From Agromyces laixinhei (GTDB lineage Bacteria > Actinomycetota > Actinomycetes > Actinomycetales > Microbacteriaceae): a DNA stretch of 64,000 bases. This document shows, in pieces, positions 17,078-26,107 of the stretch. The stretch lies in the NCBI RefSeq assembly GCF_006337065.1, contig NZ_CP040872.1:1922001-1986000 (forward strand). The letters are read 5' to 3'. How positions within the stretch are numbered: the first letter of the stretch is position 1; every line of letters begins with the position of its first letter. Position numbers and translations under genes: made by a program. The notes beneath the pieces were generated by a model. It saw only the letters and a program-made list of their open reading frames with translations. It had not been told where the DNA came from and did no database searches.

Positions 17078-17637
17078 GCGCGTACCGGCCCGACGAGTTC
17101 GAGGGCATCCAGACGGATGCCGCAGCCGACCTCGCGGGTGTGCCCGACGCCTTCCAACGCCTCTGGACGCCGCACCGGCTGGTGTACATCCAGCACGGCC
17201 AGCAGCCCGACGAGCACACGTGCCCGTTCTGCCGAGCGCCCGAGATGAGCGACGAGCAGTCGCTCATCGTCGCGCGCGGCACGCACGCGTACGTGCTGCT
17301 GAACCTCTACCCGTACAACAGCGGACACCTGTTGGTCTGCCCCTATCGCCATGTGGCGACGTACGACGAGGCCACGCCGGAAGAAATCGCGGAGATCGGC
17401 GAGCTCACGCAGATCGCGATGCGCGTGCTGAAGCAGGTGTCGAAGTGCGATGGGTTCAACCTCGGCATGAATCAGGGCCGCATCGCCGGCGCCGGCATCG
17501 CCGAGCACCTGCACCAGCACATCGTGCCCCGATGGGCGCTCGACTCGAACTTCTTCCCGATCATCGCGGGCACGAAGGCGCTGCCGCGACTGCTCGGCGA
17601 GGTTCGTCACGAGATCGCCGAGGCGTGGCCCCGCTGA
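17074..17637 (+). CDS. HIT family protein (possible Ap4A phosphorylase)
   Basis: A 187-residue histidine-triad nucleotide-binding protein. A zinc-type CPFC pair is at about residue 50, the core strand [21 protein letters not shown] follows, and the triad is [10 protein letters not shown] at about residue 147. Mycobacterial homologues in this position are diadenosine tetraphosphate phosphorylases; that activity here is inference. It starts within the thrS stop codon (4-bp overlap). In many actinobacteria pgsA and lipid-mannoside genes come next; here the operon ends and pdxY is convergent only 4 bp away. Confidence 0.9.
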   Translation: MSAYRPDEFEGIQTDAAADLAGVPDAFQRLWTPHRLVYIQHGQQPDEHTCPFCRAPEMSDEQSLIVARGTHAYVLLNLYPYNSGHLLVCPYRHVATYDEATPEEIAEIGELTQIAMRVLKQVSKCDGFNLGMNQGRIAGAGIAEHLHQHIVPRWALDSNFFPIIAGTKALPRLLGEVRHEIAEAWPR

Positions 17638-17641
17638 GCGC

Positions 17642-18493
17642 TCAGCGCACCTGACGCACGTCGAACTGCATGCGCGGATCGGCGTACGTCTCCTGCGCCT
17701 CCACCAGTTGCAGCTCGCGTTCGCCTGATTCCTGCGTGAGCGACAGCAGGTCGAAGACGCTCGAGGTCGTGCGCGCGAGGGCATCGGCGGCAGAGCCCGT
17801 GCGACGGTAGTGCGCGGTGAACAGCGCCGCCGTGACGTCCCCGGAACCGTTGGCCTTCAGCGGCAGCTTCGGGGTCGCCACGATCCACGCCCCCGAATCG
17901 TCGACGGCGAGCATCTCGATCGTGCCGTCATCGCGGTCGGGCCGCTCGACGCTCGTGACGAGCACGGTGCGCGGCCCGGTGGCGCGCACGAGCTCGACCG
18001 ACGCCAGGGTCGACTCGAGCGTGTCGGGTTCGGTCTCCGTGAGAAATCCCAGCTCGAACTGATTGGGCGTGATGATGTCGGCCGCGGGAACCACACGGTC
18101 GCGCAGCAGGACCGGGATGGCGGGGGCCACGAAGCATCCGGATTTCGCATTGCCCATGACCGGGTCGCAGGCGTAGACCGCTTCGGGGTTCGCGGACTTG
18201 ACCCGCGCGACGGCGTCGAGAATCACGTCGGCGATGCCCTCGCCGCCCTGGTACCCCGAGAGCACGACGTCGATCTGCGGGAAGACGCCCCGTTCCTCGA
18301 TGCCGGTGATGACCTCGCTCACCTCGTCGGGGCTGATCATCGGACCGCGCCAGGCGCCGTAGCCGGTGTGATTCGAGAAGTTGACGGTGTAGACCGGCAA
18401 CACCTCGACGCCGATGCGCTGCAGGGGGAAGACGGCGGCGGAGTTGCCGACGTGACCGTAGGCGACCGCGGACTGGATCGAGAGAATCTTCAC
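17642..18493 (-). CDS. pdxY: Pyridoxal kinase
   Basis: Phosphorylates pyridoxal in vitamin B6 salvage. 283 residues of the PfkB/ribokinase-like fold: MKILSIQSAVAYGHVGNSAAVFPLQ at the start is the PdxK/PdxY signature, with DVVLSGYQGGEG, VYACDPVMG, ITPNQFELGFLTE and the anion-hole GSGDVTAALF near the C-terminus, where the Asp is the catalytic base. The start is GTG 18493; the ribosome binding site is weak. It follows pdxR by 48 bp on the same strand and both face away from pdxS-pdxT, so salvage, regulation and de novo synthesis of PLP sit in one locus. Convergent with the HIT gene. Confidence 0.93.
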   Translation of the reverse strand: MKILSIQSAVAYGHVGNSAAVFPLQRIGVEVLPVYTVNFSNHTGYGAWRGPMISPDEVSEVITGIEERGVFPQIDVVLSGYQGGEGIADVILDAVARVKSANPEAVYACDPVMGNAKSGCFVAPAIPVLLRDRVVPAADIITPNQFELGFLTETEPDTLESTLASVELVRATGPRTVLVTSVERPDRDDGTIEMLAVDDSGAWIVATPKLPLKANGSGDVTAALFTAHYRRTGSAADALARTTSSVFDLLSLTQESGERELQLVEAQETYADPRMQFDVRQVR

Positions 18494-18541
18494 CGCTCGA
18501 TCATCGCATCTCGGGCGGAGGCCCAGTTCGCGGCGCTGTCG

Positions 18542-19852
18542 TCACGGGCGGACGGCGCGCACGGAAGCGCCGACGTCGCCGGCCAGCTTCCGCAGGTCGT
18601 CGTCGTCGAGGTCGTGCACCGTCAGGCGCAGGTGGTCGGATGCCTCGCCGCCGAGCGCGAATTCGTCGCCGGGCCTGGCGAGCCAACCGCGGCGCATGAG
18701 CTGCTCCGAGACGGCGCGTGCGGGGGCGCCGAGGGGAACCCAGACGTTCAGGCCGTCGCCGGGCCGCGTCGGAACGCCCTCGGCGGTGAGCAGTTCGGCG
18801 AAGGCTGCGTTGCGAGCGGCGTAGTGTTCGCCGGCCGCACTGATGGCGGCTGCGACCTCGGGGTCGGTCGCGAGCGTGCGCACGAGTCGCTGCAGCAGGT
18901 GGCTCACCCACGTGGTGCCCGGCGTCAGTCGCGTCGCGAGCCGGTCGGCGGTCTCGGGGTCGGAGGCCGTGACGGCAAGGCACATGTCTGGGCCGAGGAA
19001 CTTGGAGACCGAGCGCACGAGCGCCCAGCGTCGATGCCCGGCGCCGATGAGCGAGTGGTGCGGCAGTTGCGAGAGCAGCGAGTAGTGGTCGTCTTCGATG
19101 ACGAGCACGTAGGGGTGTTCGCCGAGCACCGCGCGAAGCTCGGCGGCACGCCGCTCGGAGAGGCTCGCGCCGGTGGGATTCTGTGCGCGCGGGGTGCAGA
19201 TGACGGCCCGAACACCCTGTTCGAGTGCGGCCCGCAGGCCCTCGACGGTCATGCCCTCGTCATCGATCGGCACCGGCACCGGGCGGTAGCCGCCGACCTG
19301 CACCGTGTGGATGCTCGTGAGGAAGCACGGGTCTTCGAGCGCGACCGCGTCGTCGCGCGTGAGCGCTTGGGCCAGCAGCCGTTCGACGGCGTCGGCCGCG
19401 CCACTCGTGACGGTGATCCGCATCGGAATCTCGGCGGGGAGGTCGGTGCCCATCCAGGTGCGGGCCCACTCTCCCAAGACGGGATCGATGACGGGTTCGC
19501 CGTACAGCACGGGGCGTCGGGCGATGCTCGCCAATGCTGTCGACGGGTCGGGGATGCGTGCCGGATCGGGATTGCCGGTGCCGATGTCGCGGAGGGCCGT
19601 GTCGGCGAACCCCTCCTGGGCGACGGCCGAGCCGCCCGCGACGCGTGTGCCGCCGCGACCCAGGGTGATGACGACGCCGGCGTTCGTCAGCTGCCGGTAG
19701 GCGGAGACGGCGGTGTTGCGGTTGACGCCGAGATGCTCCGCGAGCGCACGCACCGGCGGGAGCGCATCGCCCGGCCGGAGCGCGCCGCGCTCGATGAGCG
19801 TGCGCAGGCTGTCGGCGATCTCGGCCGCGGAGCGACCCTCGATGTCGTTGAT
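18542..19852 (-). CDS. pdxR: MocR-family (GntR-aminotransferase) regulator, PdxR-like; start codon uncertain
   Basis: A PLP-binding activator of the MocR/PdxR group. The GntR winged helix is encoded from about 19850 (INDIEGRSAAEIADSLRTL, then PPVRALAEHLGVNRNTAVSAYRQL), followed by an aminotransferase class I-like domain (AVICTPRAQNPTGASLS, and VSKFLGPDMCLAV with the expected PLP lysine). No ATG, GTG or TTG occurs in this frame between the stop at 19886-19888 and GTG 19753, which lies inside the winged helix. A strong GAGGAAGGA (19870-19862) sits 9 nt before ATC 19852 and 6 nt before GTC 19855, so I place the start at ATC 19852 provisionally. A shorter product from 19753 would lose half of the DNA-binding domain. 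Divergent from pdxST, which it probably activates. Confidence 0.75.
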   Translation of the reverse strand: MNDIEGRSAAEIADSLRTLIERGALRPGDALPPVRALAEHLGVNRNTAVSAYRQLTNAGVVITLGRGGTRVAGGSAVAQEGFADTALRDIGTGNPDPARIPDPSTALASIARRPVLYGEPVIDPVLGEWARTWMGTDLPAEIPMRITVTSGAADAVERLLAQALTRDDAVALEDPCFLTSIHTVQVGGYRPVPVPIDDEGMTVEGLRAALEQGVRAVICTPRAQNPTGASLSERRAAELRAVLGEHPYVLVIEDDHYSLLSQLPHHSLIGAGHRRWALVRSVSKFLGPDMCLAVTASDPETADRLATRLTPGTTWVSHLLQRLVRTLATDPEVAAAISAAGEHYAARNAAFAELLTAEGVPTRPGDGLNVWVPLGAPARAVSEQLMRRGWLARPGDEFALGGEASDHLRLTVHDLDDDDLRKLAGDVGASVRAVRP

Positions 19853-19888
19853 GACGAACCGTCCTTCCTCGTGTCTGCGACCATGCTA

Positions 19889-19921
19889 TCTTTTGGCCTA
19901 GGACAATAGTTCTGTTGGTCT
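19889..19921. promoter_or_regulatory. Direct repeats in the pdxR-pdxS intergenic region (probable PdxR sites)
   Basis: TCTTTTGGCCT (19889-19899) and TCTGTTGGTCT (19911-19921) agree at 9 of 11 positions and are spaced 22 bp start to start, two helical turns. MocR regulators such as PdxR and GabR bind direct repeats in divergent promoters, so these are good candidate sites. Repeats are seen; the binding is inference. Confidence 0.6.
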
Positions 19922-19966
19922 GTACTGATGCGCGACGATGTGCGCGCTCGTCCGGAAGGATTCCCT

Positions 19967-20857
19967 GTGACCGTCTCCGAAACGGGTTCGAACCGCGTGA
20001 AGCGCGGCCTCGCCGAGATGCTGAAGGGCGGCGTCATCATGGACGTCGTCACGCCCGAGCAGGCGCGTATCGCCGAAGATGCCGGCGCCGTCGCCGTCAT
20101 GGCGCTCGAGCGAGTGCCCGCCGACATCCGTTCGCAGGGCGGCGTCGCCCGCATGAGCGACCCCGACCTCATCGACGCGATCATCGCCGAGGTGTCGATC
20201 CCCGTCATGGCGAAGGCTCGCATCGGCCACTTCGTCGAGGCGCAGGTGCTGCAAGCGCTCGACGTCGACTACATCGACGAGTCGGAAGTGCTCTCGCCCG
20301 CTGACTACGTGAACCACATCGACAAGTGGTCGTTCAACACCCCGTTCGTCTGCGGCGCCACGAACCTCGGTGAGGCGCTTCGCCGCATCAACGAGGGCGC
20401 CGCGATGATCCGATCGAAGGGCGAGGCCGGCACGGGCGACGTCTCGGAGGCGACCAAGCACATCCGCAAGATCTCCTCCGAGATCAACCAGCTGAAGTCG
20501 ATGACGCGCGACGAGCTGTACGTGGCCGCCAAGGAGCTGCAGGCGCCGTACGAGCTCGTGCTCGAGGTCGCCGAGACCGGCAAGCTCCCCGTCGTGCTCT
20601 TCGTCGCCGGCGGCGTGGCCACTCCGGCGGATGCCGCGATGATGATGCAGCTCGGCGCCGACGGCGTGTTCGTGGGCTCGGGCATCTTCAAGTCGGGCAA
20701 CCCCGAGGCTCGTGCCGCTGCGGTCGTGAAGGCGACCACGTTCTACGACGACCCGTCGGTCGTCGCACAGGTCTCCCGCGGCCTCGGCGAGGCCATGGTC
20801 GGTATCAATGTCGCCGACCTCGCGGCTCCGCATCGTCTCGCCGAGCGCGGCTGGTGA
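19967..20857 (+). CDS. pdxS: Pyridoxal 5'-phosphate synthase, PdxS (synthase) subunit
   Basis: With the glutaminase PdxT it makes PLP from ribose 5-phosphate, glyceraldehyde 3-phosphate and ammonia. 296 residues: [28 protein letters not shown] at the start, [13 protein letters not shown] (catalytic lysine), [30 protein letters not shown] and [21 protein letters not shown] choose GTG 19967 since GGAAGGA ends 6 nt before it; ATG 19928 would add 13 unconserved residues. The 4-bp GTGA overlap couples it to pdxT. Located directly downstream of the direct repeats that probably bind PdxR. Confidence 0.96.
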   Translation: MTVSETGSNRVKRGLAEMLKGGVIMDVVTPEQARIAEDAGAVAVMALERVPADIRSQGGVARMSDPDLIDAIIAEVSIPVMAKARIGHFVEAQVLQALDVDYIDESEVLSPADYVNHIDKWSFNTPFVCGATNLGEALRRINEGAAMIRSKGEAGTGDVSEATKHIRKISSEINQLKSMTRDELYVAAKELQAPYELVLEVAETGKLPVVLFVAGGVATPADAAMMMQLGADGVFVGSGIFKSGNPEARAAAVVKATTFYDDPSVVAQVSRGLGEAMVGINVADLAAPHRLAERGW

Positions 20858-21489
20858 CGACGAGTCTCAGAAGCGGATCCATCCGCGCGGCGCCGGCCTC
20901 GGCCGGCCCCCGCGTCGGGGTGCTCGCGCTCCAGGGCGACTTCCGTGAGCACGCGCACGTGCTCGCGTCGCTCGGTGCCGAGGTGTCGCTCGTCCGTCGC
21001 CCCGAAGACCTCGACGGGGTCGACGGTCTCGTGATCCCCGGGGGCGAGTCGACCGTCATGGACAAGCTGACGCGCATCTTCGGGCTGCAGGCACCGCTGC
21101 GCGCCGCGATCGCCGCGGGGCTGCCCGTCTACGGCACCTGCGCCGGGCTGATCCTGCTCGCCGACGCAGTGCTCGACGCGATCGACGGCCAGGAGTCGCT
21201 CGGAGGCCTCGACGTCGTCGTGCGCCGCAACGCCTTCGGCTCGCAGAACCAGTCCTTCGAGACCGACCTCGACGTTCCGGCGCTCGGCGACGCTCCTGTG
21301 CACGCGGTCTTCATCCGCGGACCGGTCGTCGAATCGGTCGGCGATTCCGCGACGCCGCTCGCGTCGCTCGCCGACGGGCGTGTGGTGGCCGTCGAGCAGG
21401 GGAACCTCCTCGGCACGAGCTTCCACCCCGAGATCACGGGGGAGTACCGCTTCCACGAGTACTTCCTCGCCAAGGTTCGCGCGGCCTGA
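20854..21489 (+). CDS. pdxT: Pyridoxal 5'-phosphate synthase, PdxT (glutaminase) subunit
   Basis: Class I-type glutamine amidotransferase that passes ammonia to PdxS. 211 residues: [14 protein letters not shown] near residue 20, [11 protein letters not shown], the nucleophilic cysteine in [11 protein letters not shown], and the His-Glu pair in [18 protein letters not shown]. The first 18 residues are a non-conserved extension; GTG 20854 overlaps the pdxS stop, so coupled translation supports the long form. pdxT usually leads directly to yebC-ruvCAB; here two extra genes intervene. Confidence 0.96.
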   Translation: MTTSLRSGSIRAAPASAGPRVGVLALQGDFREHAHVLASLGAEVSLVRRPEDLDGVDGLVIPGGESTVMDKLTRIFGLQAPLRAAIAAGLPVYGTCAGLILLADAVLDAIDGQESLGGLDVVVRRNAFGSQNQSFETDLDVPALGDAPVHAVFIRGPVVESVGDSATPLASLADGRVVAVEQGNLLGTSFHPEITGEYRFHEYFLAKVRAA

Positions 21490-21625
21490 CCCTGCGCCGT
21501 CGAGCGCGGTCCCCGATAGCGGATGCACCGGTCGGCGAGTATATTTGCACCGTTCGTTTGTCCATTCGATGCGTCGACGAGAGTGACCCCTACGCACGCC
21601 ACACGGCGCGGAACAGGGGTTCGAC

Positions 21626-22363
21626 ATGGTCACGAAACTCCCGAGCAGCTCCGATCCGTTGCCGAGCGGGCAGCAGCCGGGTTGCGACACGAGTGACCTG
21701 ATCCAGGTGCATCGGATCTTCCGGTGGCTCTACGGCGAACTCCCCGGCCTCATCCGAGGCGTCGGCGACGGCGATGTCGCTCGGGTCTCCGTCGTCGCCG
21801 ACTATGCGCACATGGATTTCTTCGCGCTGCACCTGCACCACGAGACCGAGGACCTGGTGCTCTGGGACCGTCTCGCGGAACGTTCGCCCGGCTGCGCGGC
21901 GCACGTCGACCAGATGAAGGCACAGCACGCGCAGGTGGCGGCGGAGCTCGCGACGGTCGAGCCTCTGCTCATCACATGGCGCGAAGAAGCGGATGCCGCG
22001 AGCCGAGACCGCCTGGCGGCGGGTGTCGAGCATCTTCGGGGCACCCTGCTCGGTCACCTCGCACCGGAGGAGGAGCACATCGTGCCCGTTGCGGCATCGG
22101 TGCTGACGCAGGACGAGTGGGACGAGATGGGCGAGCACGCCCTCGCGGGCCTCCAGGCGGCCAGGAAGGATCTGCCGAGGGACATCATGGCGCTCCAGTT
22201 CGGCTTCATGCTCGCCACCATCGAGCCCGATGAGCGCTCAGCATGGATGAAGGAGAACGTTCCGGCACCGGTGCGAGTGCTCTACACGCTGCTCCTGAAG
22301 CGGAAGTACGAGCACGCGATGGTCGAACTCTACGACGGGCAGCCCGTTCCGCCCATACCGTGA
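21626..22363 (+). CDS. Hemerythrin-like domain protein
   Basis: A 245-residue protein whose N-terminal half forms a four-helix HHE/hemerythrin bundle. Possible di-iron ligands are the His of IQVHRIFRWL, the HLHHETED cluster, the His residues of HVDQMKAQH and GHLAPEEEHIVP. The C-terminal half is helical and not assigned. Such proteins bind O2, NO or iron, or sense oxygen; none can be chosen here. ATG 21626 follows CAGGGG. It is separated from pdxT by 136 bp with no clear terminator, and with the next gene it interrupts the usual pdxT-yebC order. Confidence 0.82.
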   Translation: MVTKLPSSSDPLPSGQQPGCDTSDLIQVHRIFRWLYGELPGLIRGVGDGDVARVSVVADYAHMDFFALHLHHETEDLVLWDRLAERSPGCAAHVDQMKAQHAQVAAELATVEPLLITWREEADAASRDRLAAGVEHLRGTLLGHLAPEEEHIVPVAASVLTQDEWDEMGEHALAGLQAARKDLPRDIMALQFGFMLATIEPDERSAWMKENVPAPVRVLYTLLLKRKYEHAMVELYDGQPVPPIP

Positions 22364-22376
22364 CGGTGGGCCGCCC

Positions 22377-22382
22377 TACACT
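22377..22382 (+). promoter_or_regulatory. -10 box of a probable leaderless promoter for the DUF1697 gene
   Basis: TACACT is followed by 6 nt and ATG 22389, with no ribosome binding site between. Confidence 0.45.
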
Positions 22383-22388
22383 CGGGGC

Positions 22389-22913
22389 ATGACGGCTTAC
22401 ATCGCCCTGCTCCGTGGAGTCAACGTGGGCGGCATCACGGTGAGGTCCGCCGAGCTGCAGACGCTCTTCGAAGATCTCGGCTTCGACGAGGTGCGCACCG
22501 TGCTCGCGAGCGGCAACGTCGTCTTCGGAAGTGAGGCGCACGAGACATCCGCAGCCCTGAAGGCTCGCATCGAGCAGGGGCTCCGTGACCGGTTCAGGTA
22601 CGACGCGTGGATCGTGCTCGTGACCCGCGACGAGCTCGAGCGCGCCGTCGACGGCTTCCCGTTCGATGCCGACGACGCGACGCGGCAGCCATGGGTGATC
22701 TTCGCGTCCGAGTCCTCGGTCGTCGACGAGCTCGCCGCGTTCGACGCCGACCCCGATGTCGATCCGATCGCACGGGGCGACGGCGTCATCTACTGGAACC
22801 CCGTGAAGGGCACCACGCTCGGCACCCCGTTCGCGAAGCTGCTGGCGAGGGCGCGGTTCAAGCCGACGACCACGAATCGCAATCTCAGGACCCTCCGGAA
22901 GATGCTCGGCTGA
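22389..22913 (+). CDS. DUF1697 protein
   Basis: A 174-residue protein with the full DUF1697 signature at the N-terminus (YIALLRGVNVGGI), then LFEDLGFDEVRTVLASGNVVF and the C-terminal IYWNPVKGTTLGTPFAKLL and TTTNRNLRTLRKM. The family is widespread in bacteria and its activity is not established. No signal peptide. The start lacks a Shine-Dalgarno site and sits 6 nt after TACACT, suggesting a leaderless mRNA. Stands 25 bp after the hemerythrin gene and before the yebC promoter. Confidence 0.88.
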   Translation: MTAYIALLRGVNVGGITVRSAELQTLFEDLGFDEVRTVLASGNVVFGSEAHETSAALKARIEQGLRDRFRYDAWIVLVTRDELERAVDGFPFDADDATRQPWVIFASESSVVDELAAFDADPDVDPIARGDGVIYWNPVKGTTLGTPFAKLLARARFKPTTTNRNLRTLRKMLG

Positions 22914-22937
22914 GCGATCGCCGCGCGCTCGCTGTCT

Positions 22938-22943
22938 TAGAAT
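22938..22943 (+). promoter_or_regulatory. Possible -10 box upstream of yebC
   Basis: TAGAAT lies 48 nt before the yebC ATG in the otherwise gene-free gap after the DUF1697 gene. A matching -35 is not obvious. Confidence 0.4.
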
Positions 22944-22991
22944 GGCTGCGCACGGCTCGCAGTCGTGCCGAGGATTCGATTCAGGAGACGT

Positions 22992-23747
22992 ATGTCCGGG
23001 CATTCCAAGTGGGCGACGACCAAGCACAAGAAGGCGATCATCGATTCGCGCCGTGCGAAGTCGTTCGCCAAGCTCATCAAGAACATCGAGGTCGCCGCGA
23101 AGATGGGCGGCGCCGACCTCTCCGGCAACCCGACCCTCGTCGATGCCGTGCAGAAGGCGAAGAAGACCTCCGTTCCGAACGACAACATCGATCGCGCCAT
23201 CAAGCGCGGTGCCGGCCTGACCGGTGAGTCGATCGAGTACACCACGATCATGTACGAGGGCTACGGTCCCAACGGCGTGGCACTCCTCATCGAGTGCCTC
23301 ACCGACAACAAGAACCGTGCGGCCGCCGAGGTGCGCACCCTCATGTCCCGCAACGGCGGCACCATGGCCGACCCGGGCTCCGTCGCCTACAACTTCGCGC
23401 GCAAGGGCGTCATCGTCGTGCCCGCCGAGGGCACCACCGAAGACGACGTGCTCGCCGCGGTGCTCGAAGCCGGCGCCGAAGAGGTCACCGACGAGGGCGA
23501 CACCTTCGAGGTCGTCACCGAGGCGTCCGACATGGTCGCGGCCCGCTCCGCCCTGCAGGAGGCGGGGATCGACTACGACTCGGCGGATGCCGCGTTCGTG
23601 CCGTCGCTCAAGGTCGAGATCGACGCCGACACCGCCCGCAAGGTGTTCCGCCTCATCGACGCGCTCGAAGACAGCGACGACGTGCAGAACATCTACAGCA
23701 ACTTCGACCTCACCGCCGAGGTGCAGGCCGAACTCGAAGCGGAGTAG
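22992..23747 (+). CDS. yebC: YebC/PmpR family protein
   Basis: A 251-residue protein of the YebC/TACO1 family, known as a transcriptional regulator (PmpR) or as a ribosome-associated factor helping translation of proline-rich stretches. The N-terminal signature [13 protein letters not shown] and the [12 protein letters not shown] and [19 protein letters not shown] segments are typical, and the length is normal. ATG 22992 has AGGAG five nt upstream. It starts the yebC-ruvC-ruvA-ruvB series; the gap to ruvC is only 9 bp. Confidence 0.95.
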   Translation: MSGHSKWATTKHKKAIIDSRRAKSFAKLIKNIEVAAKMGGADLSGNPTLVDAVQKAKKTSVPNDNIDRAIKRGAGLTGESIEYTTIMYEGYGPNGVALLIECLTDNKNRAAAEVRTLMSRNGGTMADPGSVAYNFARKGVIVVPAEGTTEDDVLAAVLEAGAEEVTDEGDTFEVVTEASDMVAARSALQEAGIDYDSADAAFVPSLKVEIDADTARKVFRLIDALEDSDDVQNIYSNFDLTAEVQAELEAE

Positions 23748-23756
23748 CCGATCGCC

Positions 23757-24365
23757 GTGCGCGTGCTCGGCATCGACCCGGGCCTCACGCGCTGCGGCGT
23801 GGGTGTCGTCGATGTCGAGCCGAACCGCACGGCGCGCCTCGTCGACGTCGTCGTGCTGCGGTCGCCCGCCGAACTCGACACGCCGCGCCGCCTGGCCCGA
23901 ATCGCCGCAGGGATCGAGGCGATCATCGAGGAGCACCGGCCGCAGGCCGTGGCGCTCGAGCGGGTGTTCGCGCGCAGCGATGTCTCGACGATCATGGGTA
24001 CCGCGCAGATCTCCGGTGTGGCGATGCTGATCGCCGCACGCCGTGAGCTGCCCGTCGCCCTCCACACGCCGAGTGAGGTGAAGGCCGCGATCACCGGGTA
24101 CGGCCGCGCCGACAAGAAGCAGGTGGGTGCGATGGTGGCGCGCATCCTCGGTCTCGAGGCGGTGCCGAAGCCGGCGGATGCCGCGGACGCGCTCGCGCTC
24201 GCGATCTGTCATGCCTGGCGCACCGGGGGAGTCGCAGGTGCCGCCGTTCGCGGCAGCGGCGACGCGTCGGGCGGCGAGCCGGGCCTCACGCCGGCACAGC
24301 GGGCGTGGCTCGCCGCCGAACGCTCCGCGGCCGTGTCGGGGGCGGCCCGTAGGCTGAAGGAGTGA
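23757..24365 (+). CDS. ruvC: Holliday junction endonuclease RuvC
   Basis: Resolves Holliday junctions after RuvAB branch migration. 202 residues, slightly longer than E. coli RuvC because of a C-terminal tail. The RNase H-like core shows the first catalytic Asp in [14 protein letters not shown], the second acidic residue in [10 protein letters not shown], and the C-terminal pair in [18 protein letters not shown] 23757 follows yebC by 9 bp. The last four bases overlap the GTG of ruvA, so translation is coupled. Confidence 0.96.
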   Translation: MRVLGIDPGLTRCGVGVVDVEPNRTARLVDVVVLRSPAELDTPRRLARIAAGIEAIIEEHRPQAVALERVFARSDVSTIMGTAQISGVAMLIAARRELPVALHTPSEVKAAITGYGRADKKQVGAMVARILGLEAVPKPADAADALALAICHAWRTGGVAGAAVRGSGDASGGEPGLTPAQRAWLAAERSAAVSGAARRLKE

Positions 24366-24982
24366 TCTCCTCTCTTCGTGGCCGCGTGCTCGCCGCCGCC
24401 GGCGGCTCGGTCGTGATCGAGGTCGGCGGCGTCGGCTTCCACGTCAACACGACACCCGCGTTCGCTCTCTCCGCGCGTGAGGGCCATGACGCGTCGGTGC
24501 ACACCACGCTCGTCGTTCGCGAAGACTCGCTGACGCTCTTCGGCTTCGCCACACGCGACGAACTCGACGTCTTCGACCTGCTCATCGGCGTCACCGGCGT
24601 CGGGCCGAAGTCCGCGCTCGGCGTGCTGTCGGTGCTTTCTCCCGAGCAAGTCGCCGAGGCGGTGCAGCACGAAGACGACACCGTGTTCCGCAAGGTGAGC
24701 GGCATCGGCCCGAAGACGGCAAAGCTCATCACGCTCTCCCTCGCAGGCAAGCTCGTCGCGCCGGCGGCCGCATCGCACCAGACGACGGTTGTCACCGGCG
24801 CCGCAGCCGACAGCGTGCTCGCGGCGCTCACCGGCCTCGGTTGGTCGGAGCGGGTCGCCGCCGACGCCGTCGACGAGACGGTCGCCGCCGCATCCGAGAT
24901 CGAGGCGGCCTCGGTGCCGACCCTGCTTCGGCTGACCCTCGCCCGGCTCGGTCCGGCCCAGAAGGCCGGTGGCGCCCGATGA
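24362..24982 (+). CDS. ruvA: Holliday junction branch-migration protein RuvA
   Basis: Tetrameric junction-binding partner of RuvB. 206 residues: OB fold ([26 protein letters not shown]), two helix-hairpin-helix motifs ([18 protein letters not shown] and [15 protein letters not shown]) and a C-terminal RuvB-contact domain ([17 protein letters not shown]). GTG start overlaps the ruvC stop, and its TGA overlaps the ruvB ATG. Confidence 0.96.
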   Translation: MISSLRGRVLAAAGGSVVIEVGGVGFHVNTTPAFALSAREGHDASVHTTLVVREDSLTLFGFATRDELDVFDLLIGVTGVGPKSALGVLSVLSPEQVAEAVQHEDDTVFRKVSGIGPKTAKLITLSLAGKLVAPAAASHQTTVVTGAAADSVLAALTGLGWSERVAADAVDETVAAASEIEAASVPTLLRLTLARLGPAQKAGGAR

Positions 24983-26037
24983 ACTCCAACGAGATGAGTG
25001 CCGGCGACGTCGACCTGACCGATCCCGTGCTCGCATCAGAGGCCGAACTCGCGTTCGAGGGCGCGCTGCGGCCGAAGAGCCTCGGTGAATTCGTCGGCCA
25101 GACGCGAGTGCGCGGCCAGCTGCAACTGCTGCTCACCGCCGCGACGCTGCAGCAGCGCACACCCGACCACATCCTGCTCGCAGGGCCCCCCGGGCTCGGC
25201 AAGACGACCCTCGCGATGATCGTCGCGCACGAGGGTGGCAGGCCGCTTCGCATGTCGAGCGGTCCGGCGATCCAGCACGCCGGCGATCTCGCGGCCATCC
25301 TGAGCTCGCTCGTGCCCGGTGAAGTGCTGTTCATCGACGAGATCCATCGGATGGCCCGCTCGGCCGAAGAGATGCTCTACCTCGCCATGGAGGACTACCG
25401 CATCGACATCATGGTCGGCAAGGGGGCCGGTGCGACATCCGTGCCGCTCGACCTGTCCCCGTTCACGCTCGTCGGTGCCACTACTCGGGCCGGGCTCCTG
25501 CCGAACCCGCTCCGCGACCGGTTCGGCTTCACGGCGCACCTCGAGTTCTACGATGAGGCAGAGCTCGAGCAGGTGCTCGCGCGGGCCGCGACGATGCTCG
25601 GGCTCGACGTCGATCACGAGGCGCTGGCCGAGATCGCCGGTCGATGCCGTGGCACGCCCCGCATCGCCAACCGACTCCTGCGGCGCGTGCGCGACTATGC
25701 GCTCGTGCACGGCGAGCGTGCAGACCTCGGGGCGGTGCGTGCCGCCCTCGAGCTCTATGACGTCGACCCGCTCGGACTCGACCGTCTCGATCGCGCAGTC
25801 ATGGAGATGATCCTCACGAGATTCGGCGGAGGGCCCGTCGGACTCAACACCCTCGCAGTCTCGGTCGGTGAGGAGGCAGAGACGATCGAGGCCGTGGTGG
25901 AGCCGTTCCTCGTGCGAATCGGGCTCATCACCCGCACTCCGCGGGGCCGTGTCGCGACTCCAGCCGCCTGGCGGCACTTCGATCTCGCCGGCGACGCACC
26001 GGGTTCGCCAACGGCGCTCCCGATCGATGACCTATAA
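24979..26037 (+). CDS. ruvB: Holliday junction branch-migration helicase RuvB
   Basis: Hexameric AAA+ motor of branch migration. 352 residues: Walker [12 protein letters not shown], Walker [10 protein letters not shown], sensor 1 around LVGATTRAG, arginine finger region NPLRDRFGF, and the C-terminal winged helix ending [16 protein letters not shown] 24979 gives the classic ATGA overlap with ruvA; a frame open further upstream is Arg-rich shadow. The stop codon lies inside a TATAAT that may be the yajC promoter. Confidence 0.97.
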   Translation: MNSNEMSAGDVDLTDPVLASEAELAFEGALRPKSLGEFVGQTRVRGQLQLLLTAATLQQRTPDHILLAGPPGLGKTTLAMIVAHEGGRPLRMSSGPAIQHAGDLAAILSSLVPGEVLFIDEIHRMARSAEEMLYLAMEDYRIDIMVGKGAGATSVPLDLSPFTLVGATTRAGLLPNPLRDRFGFTAHLEFYDEAELEQVLARAATMLGLDVDHEALAEIAGRCRGTPRIANRLLRRVRDYALVHGERADLGAVRAALELYDVDPLGLDRLDRAVMEMILTRFGGGPVGLNTLAVSVGEEAETIEAVVEPFLVRIGLITRTPRGRVATPAAWRHFDLAGDAPGSPTALPIDDL

Positions 26038-26038
26038 T
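26033..26038 (+). promoter_or_regulatory. TATAAT, possible promoter of yajC-secD-secF
   Basis: A consensus -10 hexamer overlapping the ruvB stop codon, about 70 nt before yajC. A good -35 at 17 nt is not seen, so the promoter is tentative. Such an AT-rich word is rare in this GC-rich DNA. Confidence 0.4.
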
Positions 26039-26107
26039 CCTTGAAGCTGACCCCACAGCACCGATGACTTCGTGCGCGCGCCGCACACCGGAAGGTACCT
26101 CCCCCTT

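Noticed and set aside
18542..19900. pdxR as a pseudogene
   Set aside because: The rest of the 400-codon frame is intact with regulator and PLP-domain motifs and good codon bias; only the start is in doubt.
17810..19909. Open frame of 699 codons on the plus strand
   Set aside because: Antisense to pdxY and pdxR; low-complexity Arg/Gly/His composition.
22206..24212. Open frame of 668 codons on the minus strand
   Set aside because: Antisense to the DUF1697 gene, yebC and ruvC, which are all clear families on the other strand.
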